From Methanomicrobiales archaeon (GTDB taxonomy: Archaea > Halobacteriota > Methanomicrobia > Methanomicrobiales > JACTUA01), in NCBI GenBank assembly GCA_015660865.1, contig JACTUA010000001.1, positions 326,304 through 390,303 of the forward strand: 64,000 nucleotides of DNA. The letters are read 5' to 3'. Position numbers and translations under genes: made by a program. Below the pieces are notes generated by a model. That model was given only the letters and a program-made list of their open reading frames with translations. It was not told the DNA's origin and made no database searches. Below, one piece after another: positions 53,823 to 62,339 of this stretch (position 1 is its first letter; the number at the start of each line of letters is the position of its first letter).

Positions 53823-54962
53823 ATGCCATTACAATCTATTACTTGTCCATATTGTGAGAAGGAGATTCAACTTTCCGATGCCATTTCCCATCAAATGGAG
53901 GAAGAAATACGACGTCAATATGAGGAACAGGTTAATAAAGAAAAGGCTGCCCTAGAAAAACGGGTTCAGGAAACAATAGAGGAGCAATATAAACCTCAAC
54001 TCGAAAGTTTGAGTCAACAGCTTACAGCTAAGACTGAACTATTAAAAACCGCCCAAGATAATGAGCTAAAGCTGCGCCTTGAAAAACAACAACTCGATGA
54101 GAGGGTGCAAGCCTTTGACTTGGAAGTTCAACGTAAAGTTGATGAAGCCAAGAATGTGATTGAGGGTAAAGTAAGGCAGCAATTACAGGAAGATTACACT
54201 TTTAAACTTGGAGAACGTGAACAAAAAATCCGCCAATTAACCACGGAAATTGAGGAATTGCGGCAGAAAGCATTACAAGGCTCCCAACAAACACAAGGGG
54301 AGACATTTGAAATTCAGTTAAAAGATGCTCTAATGACTGCCTTTCCCAGCGATTCGATAGAATCTATCAAAAAAGGAAAGAAAGGGGCAGATGTAATTCA
54401 ACATGTAAACAACCCAACAGGCGAATGTTGTGGTTTAATTCTTTGGGAAGCGAAACGGACAAAACATTGGGATAATAATTGGATTGAGAAGTTAAAGGAT
54501 GATCAACGCGAAATCGGTGCTGATCTGGGAGTAATCGCATCTTCCGTCTTGCCCAAAGATTTGACAAATTTTGACTATGAAGATGGAGTCTGGATAACTG
54601 ATTTTCAATCAGCAATCGGACTAGCCAAATCATTGAGGCTAAATCTGATGCAAGTTACCATGATTAAAAATTCACAAAAATGTAAAGATGAAAAAATGGA
54701 ATATTTGTATAATTATTTAATTGGACCTGAATTTTCCCAACGGGTAAGGGCAGTTTTCAATTTATTTACAAAAATGCAATCCGAAGTGGATAAAGAGAGA
54801 AGAACTATGGAATCTCTATGGGCTACAAGAGAGAAACAAATTGATTCAGTTCTCGATAATGTTGTAAGAATTTATGGAGATCTGCGAGGTATGGTTGAAA
54901 TGCCAGAAATTCCCGAACTCTCCCTCGAAGCCCTTCCATATATAGAGGATACAAAAAGGTAA
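53823..54962 (+). CDS. DUF2130 protein, coiled coil plus nuclease-like domain
   Basis: A 379-residue DUF2130 protein. An N-terminal CPYC zinc-knuckle-like start is followed by a Glu/Gln/Lys-rich coiled coil (about 22-155). The C-terminal domain begins GETFEIQLKDAL and has KKGKKGADVIQHV and LILWEAKRTKHW, giving the E, D and E-x-K spacing of PD-(D/E)xK nucleases. DUF2130 proteins are often found in mobile or defence-rich regions but have no proven activity. The start has an upstream GGGGTG. Codon use is clearly AT-rich, suggesting transfer. Confidence 0.84.
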   Translation: MPLQSITCPYCEKEIQLSDAISHQMEEEIRRQYEEQVNKEKAALEKRVQETIEEQYKPQLESLSQQLTAKTELLKTAQDNELKLRLEKQQLDERVQAFDLEVQRKVDEAKNVIEGKVRQQLQEDYTFKLGEREQKIRQLTTEIEELRQKALQGSQQTQGETFEIQLKDALMTAFPSDSIESIKKGKKGADVIQHVNNPTGECCGLILWEAKRTKHWDNNWIEKLKDDQREIGADLGVIASSVLPKDLTNFDYEDGVWITDFQSAIGLAKSLRLNLMQVTMIKNSQKCKDEKMEYLYNYLIGPEFSQRVRAVFNLFTKMQSEVDKERRTMESLWATREKQIDSVLDNVVRIYGDLRGMVEMPEIPELSLEALPYIEDTKR

Positions 54963-55072
54963 AACAAACTTTTCGTGAGGTCGAATAATCTTTATATTTT
55001 CTTATTTTAATCTCCCCCCACTCTCACCGGGTGTTCGCCGGGCCTCAGCATGTCAACCAGCCCCCAACAAAT

Positions 55073-55669
55073 TTATTTGATCTTTTCCATTTTCTTCTTA
55101 CACTTTTCAATTCTTTTATCCCAATCTCCATTCCAACCTTGCTCTTTAGCAATTCTTGAAAGTCGAATCACCTCTTCGTAATTTTTCTGCTTTTCCATTA
55201 TTATGCATAATTGGCTGTATCCTACATGGCTGGGTAGGGGGCCATTAAATTCCTTTAAAAATGCTCTTTTGGCTTTTTCTGATATACCGATTTGTTGTTT
55301 ACATGCTTCTATAGCCAATGATAATGCGAAGGGATCTTTATCTCGGTTTTGATAATAAATTTGAATCTTTGATGAATATAAAAAATGAAGATCCAATACT
55401 GGAGTTTTATCTGATGCTAATTCTTCTGCCTTTTTTATTATTTTATAACAAATTTGGCGGTATTCTGGCTTTTTAAACCAGCTTGATAATCCCCGCAACA
55501 ATCCAACTACCGTCTGACTTGTCGAATAAATTTTCCCGTTAATGAGTGCGTTTTCTCCAAAACCCAATGGTTTATAGATGGAAAGGATTGTATTTCGCTC
55601 TTCTTGTGTCAAAGCACTTTGCCACCACTCTTGAAGACCAAAATACCCAATTTCACCTTCTATTTCCAT
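55073..55669 (-). CDS. Unknown TPR-like protein
   Basis: A 198-residue soluble protein. The body is helical with repeated amphipathic pairs (LFLYSSKIQIYYQNRDKD-like, AIEACKQQIGISEKAKRAF, LCIIMEKQKNYEEVIRLSRI), suggesting two or three TPR-like repeats that would bind another protein. The N-terminal GYFGLQEWWQSALTQEERNT segment looks distinct. No family is firmly recognised. It is convergent with the DUF2130 gene (110 bases apart) and lies in the same inter-repeat module. Confidence 0.6.
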   Translation of the reverse strand: MEIEGEIGYFGLQEWWQSALTQEERNTILSIYKPLGFGENALINGKIYSTSQTVVGLLRGLSSWFKKPEYRQICYKIIKKAEELASDKTPVLDLHFLYSSKIQIYYQNRDKDPFALSLAIEACKQQIGISEKAKRAFLKEFNGPLPSHVGYSQLCIIMEKQKNYEEVIRLSRIAKEQGWNGDWDKRIEKCKKKMEKIK

Positions 55670-55795
55670 ATTTTTCCCCCATTAGTGCAGATAATAATAT
55701 TTCTTTCTAACTAAAGAAGAGATACGCCACCGTGCCCTTCTAAGGAGGCATGGACTTCCCTATGGGATAGGCCCTGTCCCCGTCTCACCAACTAT

Positions 55796-55890
55796 GTTCG
55801 GTCCTGATCACCCATCCGGCCTTCGGTCCGGGATCGGGTATCCGGCGTGGGCCCCGGCGGGGGCGGGGGCCTTCGGGGCATCGCCGGCAG
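55796..55890 (+). repeat. R1 hairpin repeat, copy B (3' part missing)
   Basis: Starts GTTCGGTCCTGATCACCC and continues with GGCCTTCGGTCCGGGATC, GGCGTGGGCCCCGGCGG and GGGGCATCGCCGGCAG, where the match stops. Upstream GGCCCTGTCCCCGTCTCACC is shared in outline with the sequence before copies C and F. The surrounding 300-bp gap otherwise holds only the promoter of the PIN-like gene (ATTTATTG about 26 bases before ATG 55970). Confidence 0.82.
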
Positions 55891-55969
55891 AGATGTTTGA
55901 TTTTCACTGGCTATATCTTGGTTATTCAAACAATCGGAAAATTTATTGTCAAGAAATATAATCCCATTG

Positions 55970-57226
55970 ATGGAGCAATATTTAATGAAGAATTTATTTC
56001 GTGGTTATTATCATCCCTCAAAAAAAGAATTTCAAGATTTATGGGAAAATTGCCTTTTTATTTTTGATTCAAATATTCTTTTAAATTTATATAGGTACTC
56101 ACAAAAAACTAGTGATGAATTTGTCAAAATAATTACCAGCCTTTCTCCCCGAATATGGATTCCGCATCAAGTAGCTTTAGAATACCAGAAAAACAGATTG
56201 AAAACTATTAAAGAACAGATGGATGTTTATGATGAGATAATTGAACGTCTCAATAAATTAAAAGCTGAATTAGTTAAGGAATATCCTCGTCATCCATATT
56301 TTGATATCAAAAAAGTTGACTCGACATTTTCAAAACTAATAACAGAATTAAATAAATTAAAAGAAAAACATCCAAATTTATTCGAAGAAGATACTCTCCG
56401 AAATGAGATTGAAAGATTATTCGAGGGAAAAATTGGGGTGAAATATCCACCCGAGAAATTGGAAGAGATCTATAAAGAGGGAGGTATTAGGTTTGCCAAA
56501 GAAATTCCTCCAGGGTATTTAGATGCCAAAGAGAAAAAAGGGGATAATAAATACGGCGATCTTGTAATATGGCATCAAATCATTGATGAGGCAATAGAAA
56601 TTAAGCAACCGGTCATTCTAGTTTGTGATGAAAAATATGAAGATTGGTGGATAAAATTAGATGGAAGACTAATGGGTCCTAGACCTGAATTAATTGAAGA
56701 ATTTTTCGAGAAGACAAATTTGACATTTTATATGTATCGTTCTGACCGATTCATAAAATATGCCCGTGAATACCTAAAACAAGAACCTCCAATTGAGGCG
56801 ATCAAAGAGATCCGTGAAATGAGAGAAGATGACGAGAAGAAAAGATATGAGATATATTTTCAGAACCTCTTACAAGACAAAATCAAACACGAATATATTC
56901 CTCCCTATTGGTCTGATAAGTACAAAGTAGCATTTTCTCCTTCTTCATTAGAGAAAATGGAAGAATTTAATTTAATTACTATTCGGTTGGGTGAAACCGC
57001 TCGAGAAGCAAATGAATTGATGCAAGAAATTCTGTCGTTTAACGAGATTTTATTACGGAGTGGAAGTGAAAAGAACTCTTTCAAGAAACTTCTTGCATCA
57101 AGACGTAAATTACTGGTTCTTGAGACACGTTTGAAGCGTGTAAGAATCGAGCAAGAGCAGCTTAACAAGCAAAGAGAAAACCTATTGAAAGAATTAAGTG
57201 AAATTAACAATAAATCTCCCTCATAA
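55970..57226 (+). CDS. PIN-like domain protein
   Basis: About 418 residues. The N-terminal PIN-like nuclease domain starts at LFRGYYHPSKKEFQDLWENC, with the first acidic motif FIFDSNILLNLYR, a VALEYQ glutamate, DNKYGDLVIW and VCDEKYEDWW. These are the acidic residues expected to hold Mg2+ or Mn2+. A charged helical C-terminal half ends in a coiled coil (about 375-415). PIN-like proteins of this group are predicted RNases and often occur in accessory, defence-type loci. A TATA-like element about 26 bases upstream supports ATG 55970; a TTG at 55946 is less likely. Confidence 0.8.
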   Translation: MEQYLMKNLFRGYYHPSKKEFQDLWENCLFIFDSNILLNLYRYSQKTSDEFVKIITSLSPRIWIPHQVALEYQKNRLKTIKEQMDVYDEIIERLNKLKAELVKEYPRHPYFDIKKVDSTFSKLITELNKLKEKHPNLFEEDTLRNEIERLFEGKIGVKYPPEKLEEIYKEGGIRFAKEIPPGYLDAKEKKGDNKYGDLVIWHQIIDEAIEIKQPVILVCDEKYEDWWIKLDGRLMGPRPELIEEFFEKTNLTFYMYRSDRFIKYAREYLKQEPPIEAIKEIREMREDDEKKRYEIYFQNLLQDKIKHEYIPPYWSDKYKVAFSPSSLEKMEEFNLITIRLGETAREANELMQEILSFNEILLRSGSEKNSFKKLLASRRKLLVLETRLKRVRIEQEQLNKQRENLLKELSEINNKSPS

Positions 57227-57230
57227 TTAC

Positions 57231-57416
57231 GGTATTCGGAGATCCGCCCCTATTTATCCACGATGTTTTAGCCCCGTTCCCTCTCAGGAGTTATGTTCGG
57301 TCCTGATCAGATGCCGGCCTTCGGGACGGGATCCGGTATCCGGCATGGGCCCCGGCGGGCGAGGGCCTTCGGCCTACATCGCCTGCCCAGGCCCTGGGGC
57401 GGGGGTGAAGGCAGGT
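57231..57416 (+). repeat. R1 hairpin repeat, copy C, preceded by a tail of another copy
   Basis: A tail fragment (GTATTCGGAGATCCGCCCC, 57231-57250) is followed about 43 bases later by a full head at 57295: GTTCGGTCCTGATCAG, GGCCTTCGGGACGGGATC, GGCATGGGCCCCGGCGGGC, GGCCTTCGGCCT and GCCCAGGCCCTGGGGCGGGG. The same tail-gap-head order recurs at 62340-62484. No gene lies in this 254-bp gap. Confidence 0.82.
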
Positions 57417-57480
57417 GGTCGATATTCCCTGACCTCATTGAAATAGCCATCATCATAAAATTGAATCGGGGAAAAATCGA

Positions 57481-58413
57481 TTAATTCACTTCGATCACGT
57501 AAGGAGTTTCATAAATATATTTCCCCCATAAACTGAAATCCCCTCGTGGGTCGTCTGGCTTGTTCGTTGTTTCGAGGAAACAATACGTATTTCCTTTGTA
57601 AATATAGGAACTTCCGGGGCAACTGGTAGATGCGAAACCCACCGCCATATGATCCGAATACACCAAAAGAACCGTGTCAACGCCTAATGCTTTTAAAATC
57701 GAGGCCATTAAGAAAGATGTGTCTTCGCAATCGCCCCGTTCATCCTTGATGGTCTCAATGGGATATTTTGGATAATCCGGCTGCTTGATATAATCAATAT
57801 CATATTGATACAGCATCGATTCCACAAAATCAATTGCAATGCAAAATCTGCAAGGATCTCCAGTACTTATCGAGGTATCGCTAATGTCTTTTGCGATTGT
57901 TACGATGACGGGATCTCTATAGGTAACAAATCGGGAGTCCTGATACCGGTAGTCATTTCTTGGCCTGTCTTTATAATACCAGTACCAATCCTCGGCAATC
58001 CCAAATTGTGTAGTAAAAGGTTGATTATTATGAGCCCAGAGCACCGAAATTTTGTAGATGTCCCCGCCACCGGCAGGATGCCTATCTTCGTTATCCCGAA
58101 TTCCGTCCCCATCGGTATCGGCATTATTGGGATCCGTTCCTAGTTTTAACTCCTCTTCGTAGGTTAATCCATCGCCATCCGCATCTTTTTGCATTTCAAT
58201 GGACCTTTGAGATTCAATATTTGCCTGGTATTGCTGTTGCTGTTGTTCAAACTGGGTACTGAGCCTATCTTGTTCTTCTTTGATTCGTTCAATCTCCTGC
58301 TGATGCTGGATCTGTTCCGCCTCGTAATTTTTGTTGTAGGAATAAATGAGATATGAGAAGAACACTCCTAGAGCAACCAGAGAAAAGATTACGAGAAAAT
58401 ATATCTTTTTCAT
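57481..58413 (-). CDS. Membrane-anchored transglutaminase-like protein with calcium-binding repeats
   Basis: 310 residues. An N-terminal membrane helix (about 5-25) is followed by a Gln-rich coiled coil (about 30-75) and two thrombospondin type-3-like calcium loops (KDADGDGLTYEEELKLGTDP, then ADTDGDGIRDNED). The C-terminal domain of about 190 residues resembles transglutaminase-like cysteine peptidases: DERGDCEDTSFLMASIL with the Cys, and SDHMAVGF with the His; the acidic partner is not certain. It would act outside the cell. It starts right after the stop of the partner gene, so the two are co-transcribed. Confidence 0.75.
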   Translation of the reverse strand: MKKIYFLVIFSLVALGVFFSYLIYSYNKNYEAEQIQHQQEIERIKEEQDRLSTQFEQQQQQYQANIESQRSIEMQKDADGDGLTYEEELKLGTDPNNADTDGDGIRDNEDRHPAGGGDIYKISVLWAHNNQPFTTQFGIAEDWYWYYKDRPRNDYRYQDSRFVTYRDPVIVTIAKDISDTSISTGDPCRFCIAIDFVESMLYQYDIDYIKQPDYPKYPIETIKDERGDCEDTSFLMASILKALGVDTVLLVYSDHMAVGFASTSCPGSSYIYKGNTYCFLETTNKPDDPRGDFSLWGKYIYETPYVIEVN

Positions 58414-59061
58414 CTAGTCCCCAGAGACGAAGGGCAAATGCAGCTCGTATGGGGTCTTAAACCCGAATAGCCAATTCACTTCCACCGGTTGAGATTCCAT
58501 CCTGGTTTTCATAACTTCACGGGTCTTGGGGACATCTCGATATTGGGTGACGTTTCGGTATTTCGTGACGGTCAGATACTTTGTGACGGGACGTTCTTTC
58601 TGGACAGATTGATATTGTATTTCCGTGCGATAATTTGTCACCGTTCTTGACAATCGACAATTTATTTGTACGCAAAGAGCTCCATAGACCCCATCAGCAT
58701 CGTACATATAACGAGTACTGGTGCAATAACATCCTGTGGGAACATACGAATAATACATTCCTGATCCGGCATCGTAACTCTGATAATAATACTCAATATC
58801 TTGATAGGGAACGCTTACCTGAACCGGGACGGTATCGGTAAAGTATTCAACGTCTTGATACGGTTCTTGTTCCTGATACGCCTCTTGAACTTCATAGGGT
58901 TCTTTCTCATAATAGGTTTCTGTGTCAGTGTAAGCGACCTCGACGTTATTAGAAATCGTTTTTGTTGGGACGACAACAATGAAGACTGTTATTACAACGA
59001 TTAAAATTACCAAGGAAAAAAAGATATCCGATTTATGCTTTGACTTATTATCCAAACCCAT
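58414..59061 (-). CDS. Membrane-anchored Tyr/Glu-rich repeat protein
   Basis: 215 residues. A membrane helix (about 14-34) is followed by a repetitive exterior: units of the type P-Y-x-x-x-E/Q (EPYEVQEAYQEQEPYQDVEY) and, in the second half, basic T-K-Y/T-x-Y repeats (PVTKYLTVTKYRNVTQYRDV). A cysteine-containing middle part (GCYCTSTRYMYD, CVQINC) separates them. It ends adjacent to the start of the transglutaminase-like gene. It could be its substrate or scaffold, a guess from gene order. A TATA-like TTAATTTAA lies about 30 bases upstream. Confidence 0.68.
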   Translation of the reverse strand: MGLDNKSKHKSDIFFSLVILIVVITVFIVVVPTKTISNNVEVAYTDTETYYEKEPYEVQEAYQEQEPYQDVEYFTDTVPVQVSVPYQDIEYYYQSYDAGSGMYYSYVPTGCYCTSTRYMYDADGVYGALCVQINCRLSRTVTNYRTEIQYQSVQKERPVTKYLTVTKYRNVTQYRDVPKTREVMKTRMESQPVEVNWLFGFKTPYELHLPFVSGD

Positions 59062-59144
59062 AATGATAGGACAATATCCTGTACTCTTAAATTAACCTAT
59101 TTATGAAAATGGCTTCGCCTTTGGCATCATCCGCTAATGTAATC

Positions 59145-59294
59145 CGTCCCCAGCCAACCGGCGCCTTCGGCCTGGATCAGGTACCCGGCGTGGGCCACCG
59201 GGGCGGGGGCCTTCGGCCTGCCTCGCCGGCCCAGGCCCTGGGGCGGGGTGGGGCGGGGGAGGGGGCGGGATGCGGAGGATCCGCCCCCCTCGCC
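59145..59294 (+). repeat. R1 hairpin repeat, copy D
   Basis: A nearly full R1 copy: CGCCTTCGGCCTGGATCAGG, GGCGTGGGCCACCGGGGCGG, GGCCTTCGGCCTG, CGCCGGCCCAGGCCCTGGGG and a tail with the hairpin GCGGA/TCCGC (GATGCGGAGGATCCGCC). It runs into the third uvrB 3'-end remnant. The flanking AT-rich sequence of this 404-bp gap shows no gene. Confidence 0.85.
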
Positions 59295-59363
59295 ATCGAG
59301 GTCTTGTAGAAGAAGGCTGCCGCTAAAGCCTTAGACTTTGAACGGGCAACATTCATTTCATGA
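59295..59363 (+). pseudogene. Third, degenerate copy of the uvrB 3' end
   Basis: Read in frame it gives IEVL, a stop, then KKAAAKALDFERATFIS and a stop. This aligns with the uvrB C-terminus EAKMQAAAEALDFERAIS. GCCTTAGA(C/T)TTTGAA is nearly identical to the bases in uvrB. It follows R1 copy D directly. Confidence 0.75.
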
Positions 59364-59465
59364 AAGTGATTCTGTGAAAATTACTGATTAAATAAGACGA
59401 ATATGGGGATCGAAGAAAATCCCGGTATTTGGTGAATTGTTCCACCGCTATTACTAAATCCCTTC

Positions 59466-60332
59466 ATGCCCGATAATCAGGAGAACATGAGCTCCAGTGA
59501 GGCCGGAGGACAATCTCCGGAACCAGAGGATACACAGCTGAAGCAGTTATTTGATAATGAAATTGCCCTGGAACGAAAAAAGAGTACCCATCGGATAATC
59601 ATGCTTTGTGTCCTTTCCTTCGTCCTGATAATAGGTGTATACGGAATTTTCTTCGGATCCCAGCCAGGAAACACACCGGTTTCAGAAACCATACAACCGC
59701 AGTTTACGCCGATTCCGGAAACAACACAACCGGCGCTCACCCCGTATCCAGGCACTGCACAACCAACGTATACGGACCAAAGAGCATCAACGAAAGACCT
59801 GTCGAGTGTGATCAACGGAGAGGCGAATCCCGGCTTTCCATACTGGCCTTCGGGGACCATAACGTACTGGTTTGACCCGGATCATGCCTGCAGTTTCGGG
59901 AAAACAGGTAATTTCCTTCGAGCCTTTAAGATTATCAATGATAAGACGGGTGGTCTCGTATCCTTTGTGAAAAGTTCCGATGGTGCATTAAGCATCAGCT
60001 GTCATGATTCCCTGGGAGCCATGAATGCGAGCAGCTGGTCCAGTCCATGGATCTCCCCTTCAGGATTAATCTCTGGTGCCACGATTGATACGTACAAGCT
60101 TCCGCCGGGTACATCCGAGTGTGATTCGTATCCGACTCTGGAAATGCGCGAAATCTTACATGTGTTCGGTTTTGAAGATACGTCTTCACCGGGTAATGTG
60201 ATGTATTCGGGGAAGGGTGAAGGTACTCTGAATCCCTGTGGGGAATTAGATGCCAGCATCGTAAACTGCCTGATAAATATTTATTCAAACGGAAAAAGGG
60301 GACTCGCCTGTACAGGAATCCCCCATAAATAG
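59466..60332 (+). CDS. Membrane-anchored metzincin-like protein with altered zinc motif
   Basis: 288 residues. A cytosolic N-terminus of about 43 residues, one membrane helix (about 44-64, IMLCVLSFVLIIGVYGIFF) and a Pro/Thr linker of three short repeats (about 70-105) precede an exterior domain of 180 residues. That domain has GTITYWFDPDHAC and EMREILHVFGFEDTSSPG followed by NVMYSGKG, recalling the metzincin HExxHxxGxxH/D plus Met-turn. The first His is Arg, so zinc binding and proteolysis are doubtful. No neighbour in the same module shows a link. Confidence 0.68.
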   Translation: MPDNQENMSSSEAGGQSPEPEDTQLKQLFDNEIALERKKSTHRIIMLCVLSFVLIIGVYGIFFGSQPGNTPVSETIQPQFTPIPETTQPALTPYPGTAQPTYTDQRASTKDLSSVINGEANPGFPYWPSGTITYWFDPDHACSFGKTGNFLRAFKIINDKTGGLVSFVKSSDGALSISCHDSLGAMNASSWSSPWISPSGLISGATIDTYKLPPGTSECDSYPTLEMREILHVFGFEDTSSPGNVMYSGKGEGTLNPCGELDASIVNCLINIYSNGKRGLACTGIPHK

Positions 60333-60390
60333 AACCTCTATTGATCTCTCAAGAGTATCAGGCCTCCGTCCTTCCCCATCCGCTGCCTCC

Positions 60391-60460
60391 GCATGCTCCC
60401 TCCTTCACCAGATGAGGGGCATGAGGCGGGGGGATCGGCACCACCTCCCCTCGCCACTGG
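60391..60460 (+). repeat. R2 hairpin repeat, copy b
   Basis: GCATGCTCCCTCCTTCACCA, GAGGGGCATGAGG and GGGGGATCGGCACCACCTCC, ending TCGCCACTGG. It aligns over about 70 bp with 50324-50392 and 61280-61347. CATGC and GGGGCATG can pair. Confidence 0.65.
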
Positions 60461-60525
60461 GTAGGTAAAGAAAGAGGGTGCCGGAAGAAGGCTCAAGGTG
60501 CTTTCTCATCCTCGACGCCTGCACC

Positions 60526-61152
60526 TCACATTCCCGCCAGCCACCGCCTGATCAGGTCGTCCGCCGCTTCGCCGTCGAGGGGGTACTTCGGTTCCTTCGG
60601 CTCCAGCCGTTCCATGAAGGATCTCTTCTGTTCTGCCACGACGAGATCAAAGGTGGATCCCCACCTGCCCTTCGGGTCGGCAAGGAATTCCTGGACCTGG
60701 CTTTCCTTAAGCCCGAGCAGGGCACCCTGTTCCACGAGGACCTTCCGGCTCCTCTGGATGTCGCTTTCATGGTGAGGGGCATATTTCCTGAGCTGCAGGT
60801 GGTAAACGGCATTCCAGCTGAAACGATAGGCATAAATGGCGGGCCCCGGGCCCTGGATATCCTCTAACCCGGGCTCGACCTTCGTGGTCAGGCTCGTGAT
60901 GATCTTGAGCGGCTCCCGCTGCAGCGTGTCGTGAGTCGCGGGTTCGGTGGTGATGGGGGGGAGCCGGGCTTTCATTCCAAGGGCCGGGAGAGCCTTCTCC
61001 AGGATCTGCCTGGCCTCGTTCGATATCCGGGCATCCGGTTCAGGGAGCGTCGTCATTGTCCCCGTGAGAGCCTGGAACATCTTGGGCCCGATGTAAATCT
61101 GGAGCAGTGCCCCCAGCCGGCAGGATCCCTCTTTGGCCTTATCCCTGGTCAT
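60526..61152 (-). CDS. Unknown protein of the accessory region
   Basis: A 208-residue soluble protein, more GC-rich than the neighbouring modules. No family is recognised. Visible features are a basic start (MTRDKAKEGSCRLG), a stretch RFSWNAVYHLQLRKYAPHHE in the middle and an acidic/basic helical end (FMERLEPKEPKYPLDGEAAD). It stands alone between R2 copies. Its composition, nearer to the core genome, suggests a different origin from the AT-rich modules. I propose no function. Confidence 0.58.
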   Translation of the reverse strand: MTRDKAKEGSCRLGALLQIYIGPKMFQALTGTMTTLPEPDARISNEARQILEKALPALGMKARLPPITTEPATHDTLQREPLKIITSLTTKVEPGLEDIQGPGPAIYAYRFSWNAVYHLQLRKYAPHHESDIQRSRKVLVEQGALLGLKESQVQEFLADPKGRWGSTFDLVVAEQKRSFMERLEPKEPKYPLDGEAADDLIRRWLAGM

Positions 61153-61279
61153 ACGATTCCCGGGATAACTGTATGCGATTCCGGAGAAAAGCCCTTCCGG
61201 TGGGGCCAGAGCTGTTCGTCAACTGAATCAAAAGCGGCGAGATTACCAGGATATCGTCCTGGGTACATCCTCTGTGGAT

Positions 61280-61347
61280 GCATGCCACCCTCCTTCGCCG
61301 GCGGGGGCATGAGGTTCGGTGGGTCGACTCCGCTCCCAACGCTGTGG
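61280..61347 (+). repeat. R2 hairpin repeat, copy c
   Basis: GCATGCCACCCTCCTTCGCC, GGCGGGGGCATGAGG and GTGGGTCGACTCCGCTCCCA, ending ACGCTGTGG. A run of nine T follows at once, so it could also end a transcript as a hairpin-plus-T-run terminator. R1 copy E begins ten bases later. Confidence 0.7.
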
Positions 61348-61357
61348 TTTTTTTTGC

Positions 61358-61560
61358 CCGGCCCCTGATCACCTGTCCGGCCTTCGGCCTGGGATCAGGT
61401 ATCCGGCGTGGGCCCCGGCGGGGCGGGGCCTTCGGGGGATCACCGGTCACCCCGGCCCTGGGGCGGGGGGGGACGGGGGAGGGGATACGGAGGAGCCGCC
61501 CCGGATCAAAACGGTGTTCGGCCTCCGATCCGGCCGCTCTGATCGCTGTAACTAATCTGG
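61358..61560 (+). repeat. R1 hairpin repeat, copy E, plus a partial second head
   Basis: The head CCTGATC pairs with GATCAGG around CCGGCCTTCGGCCTGG (61364-61400). Then come GGCGTGGGCCCCGGCGGGGC, GGCCTTCGGGGGATCACCGG and the tail GGATACGGAGGAGCCGCC, ending near 61503. A partial head, GTGTTCGGCCTCCGATCCGG, follows at about 61514. No gene lies between 61153 and 61582. Confidence 0.82.
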
Positions 61561-61582
61561 ATTAGATTTTTTCATGATTTTA

Positions 61583-62287
61583 TCACGGGGATAACGTATC
61601 CAAGTAACTCCTAATTTTTTTCCAATCATTAATCTGGATATCCCCTTTCCGGTTGATATTCCAACCGTGGGCACCACAATGATAAACAGGGAAGAGCCGG
61701 ATATTTTGCCCAATTGTAATTCCCTTCTCAATCTCTACTGCTTCCCTGAAGGGAATTTTATCAAGATGATACTGCTTTACGATCTGGTCATACGCAGCTT
61801 TTCCGAGGGAGATGATCACTCTGGGGCAGATAATTTCGATAAGCGGTCGTAAGAATCGCTCTCCACAATTATGATAGCAATTCTGAGAGAGTGGAGCAAC
61901 CAATCCTCCCTTTTTAAGATAGAGGACAAGGTTGGTGAAGAACATCTGCTGATTTGCTGACCGAACGGATGGCCCCAGAATGGAAAGTCCAATTGACGAA
62001 AACAATTCCACAAGGTGTCGATTCGTAGGATTAGAATCCTCATCTCTTCCCTTGGAATTGATATAAGATTCTATATCTCCCCAGTCCTGACCGATCAGCA
62101 AGATTTTTGCATATAGATCTCCCTGCCATATCGACCATGGGCCAATCTCTTCAGTATCAAATTGGGGATATTTGGAAGGATTTGTTAAATCCGAACACTT
62201 TCGACAGAGTTTCCTCGCATTCACGAGGTTAAGATACCGGATTTTCTTTTCTGATGTTGACCCGTTTTCATGCTTTTCCAGATTCAT
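61583..62287 (-). CDS. Uracil-DNA glycosylase superfamily protein
   Basis: A 234-residue AT-rich gene. Segments match the UDG fold: a cysteine pair in KLCRKC near the start, ILLIGQDWGD (the water-activating motif region), the central TNLVLYLKKGG, IISLGKAAYDQI and the late FPVYHCGAHG. Family 4/5-like proteins bind an Fe-S cluster through four Cys; whether all are present here is unclear. It may be a base-excision enzyme or a UDG-like protein of accessory loci. It lies alone between R1 copies E and F. Confidence 0.74.
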   Translation of the reverse strand: MNLEKHENGSTSEKKIRYLNLVNARKLCRKCSDLTNPSKYPQFDTEEIGPWSIWQGDLYAKILLIGQDWGDIESYINSKGRDEDSNPTNRHLVELFSSIGLSILGPSVRSANQQMFFTNLVLYLKKGGLVAPLSQNCYHNCGERFLRPLIEIICPRVIISLGKAAYDQIVKQYHLDKIPFREAVEIEKGITIGQNIRLFPVYHCGAHGWNINRKGDIQINDWKKIRSYLDTLSP

Positions 62288-62339
62288 TTTTTTGTCTTTT
62301 CCTTGATACGATTTATTTTATCTTTTACTATATGACAGC

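Noticed and set aside
53516-53857. A 113-codon plus-strand frame across R1 copy A
   Set aside because: The translation is the Gly/Ala/Arg-rich reading of the repeat, and it overlaps the start of the DUF2130 gene in another frame.
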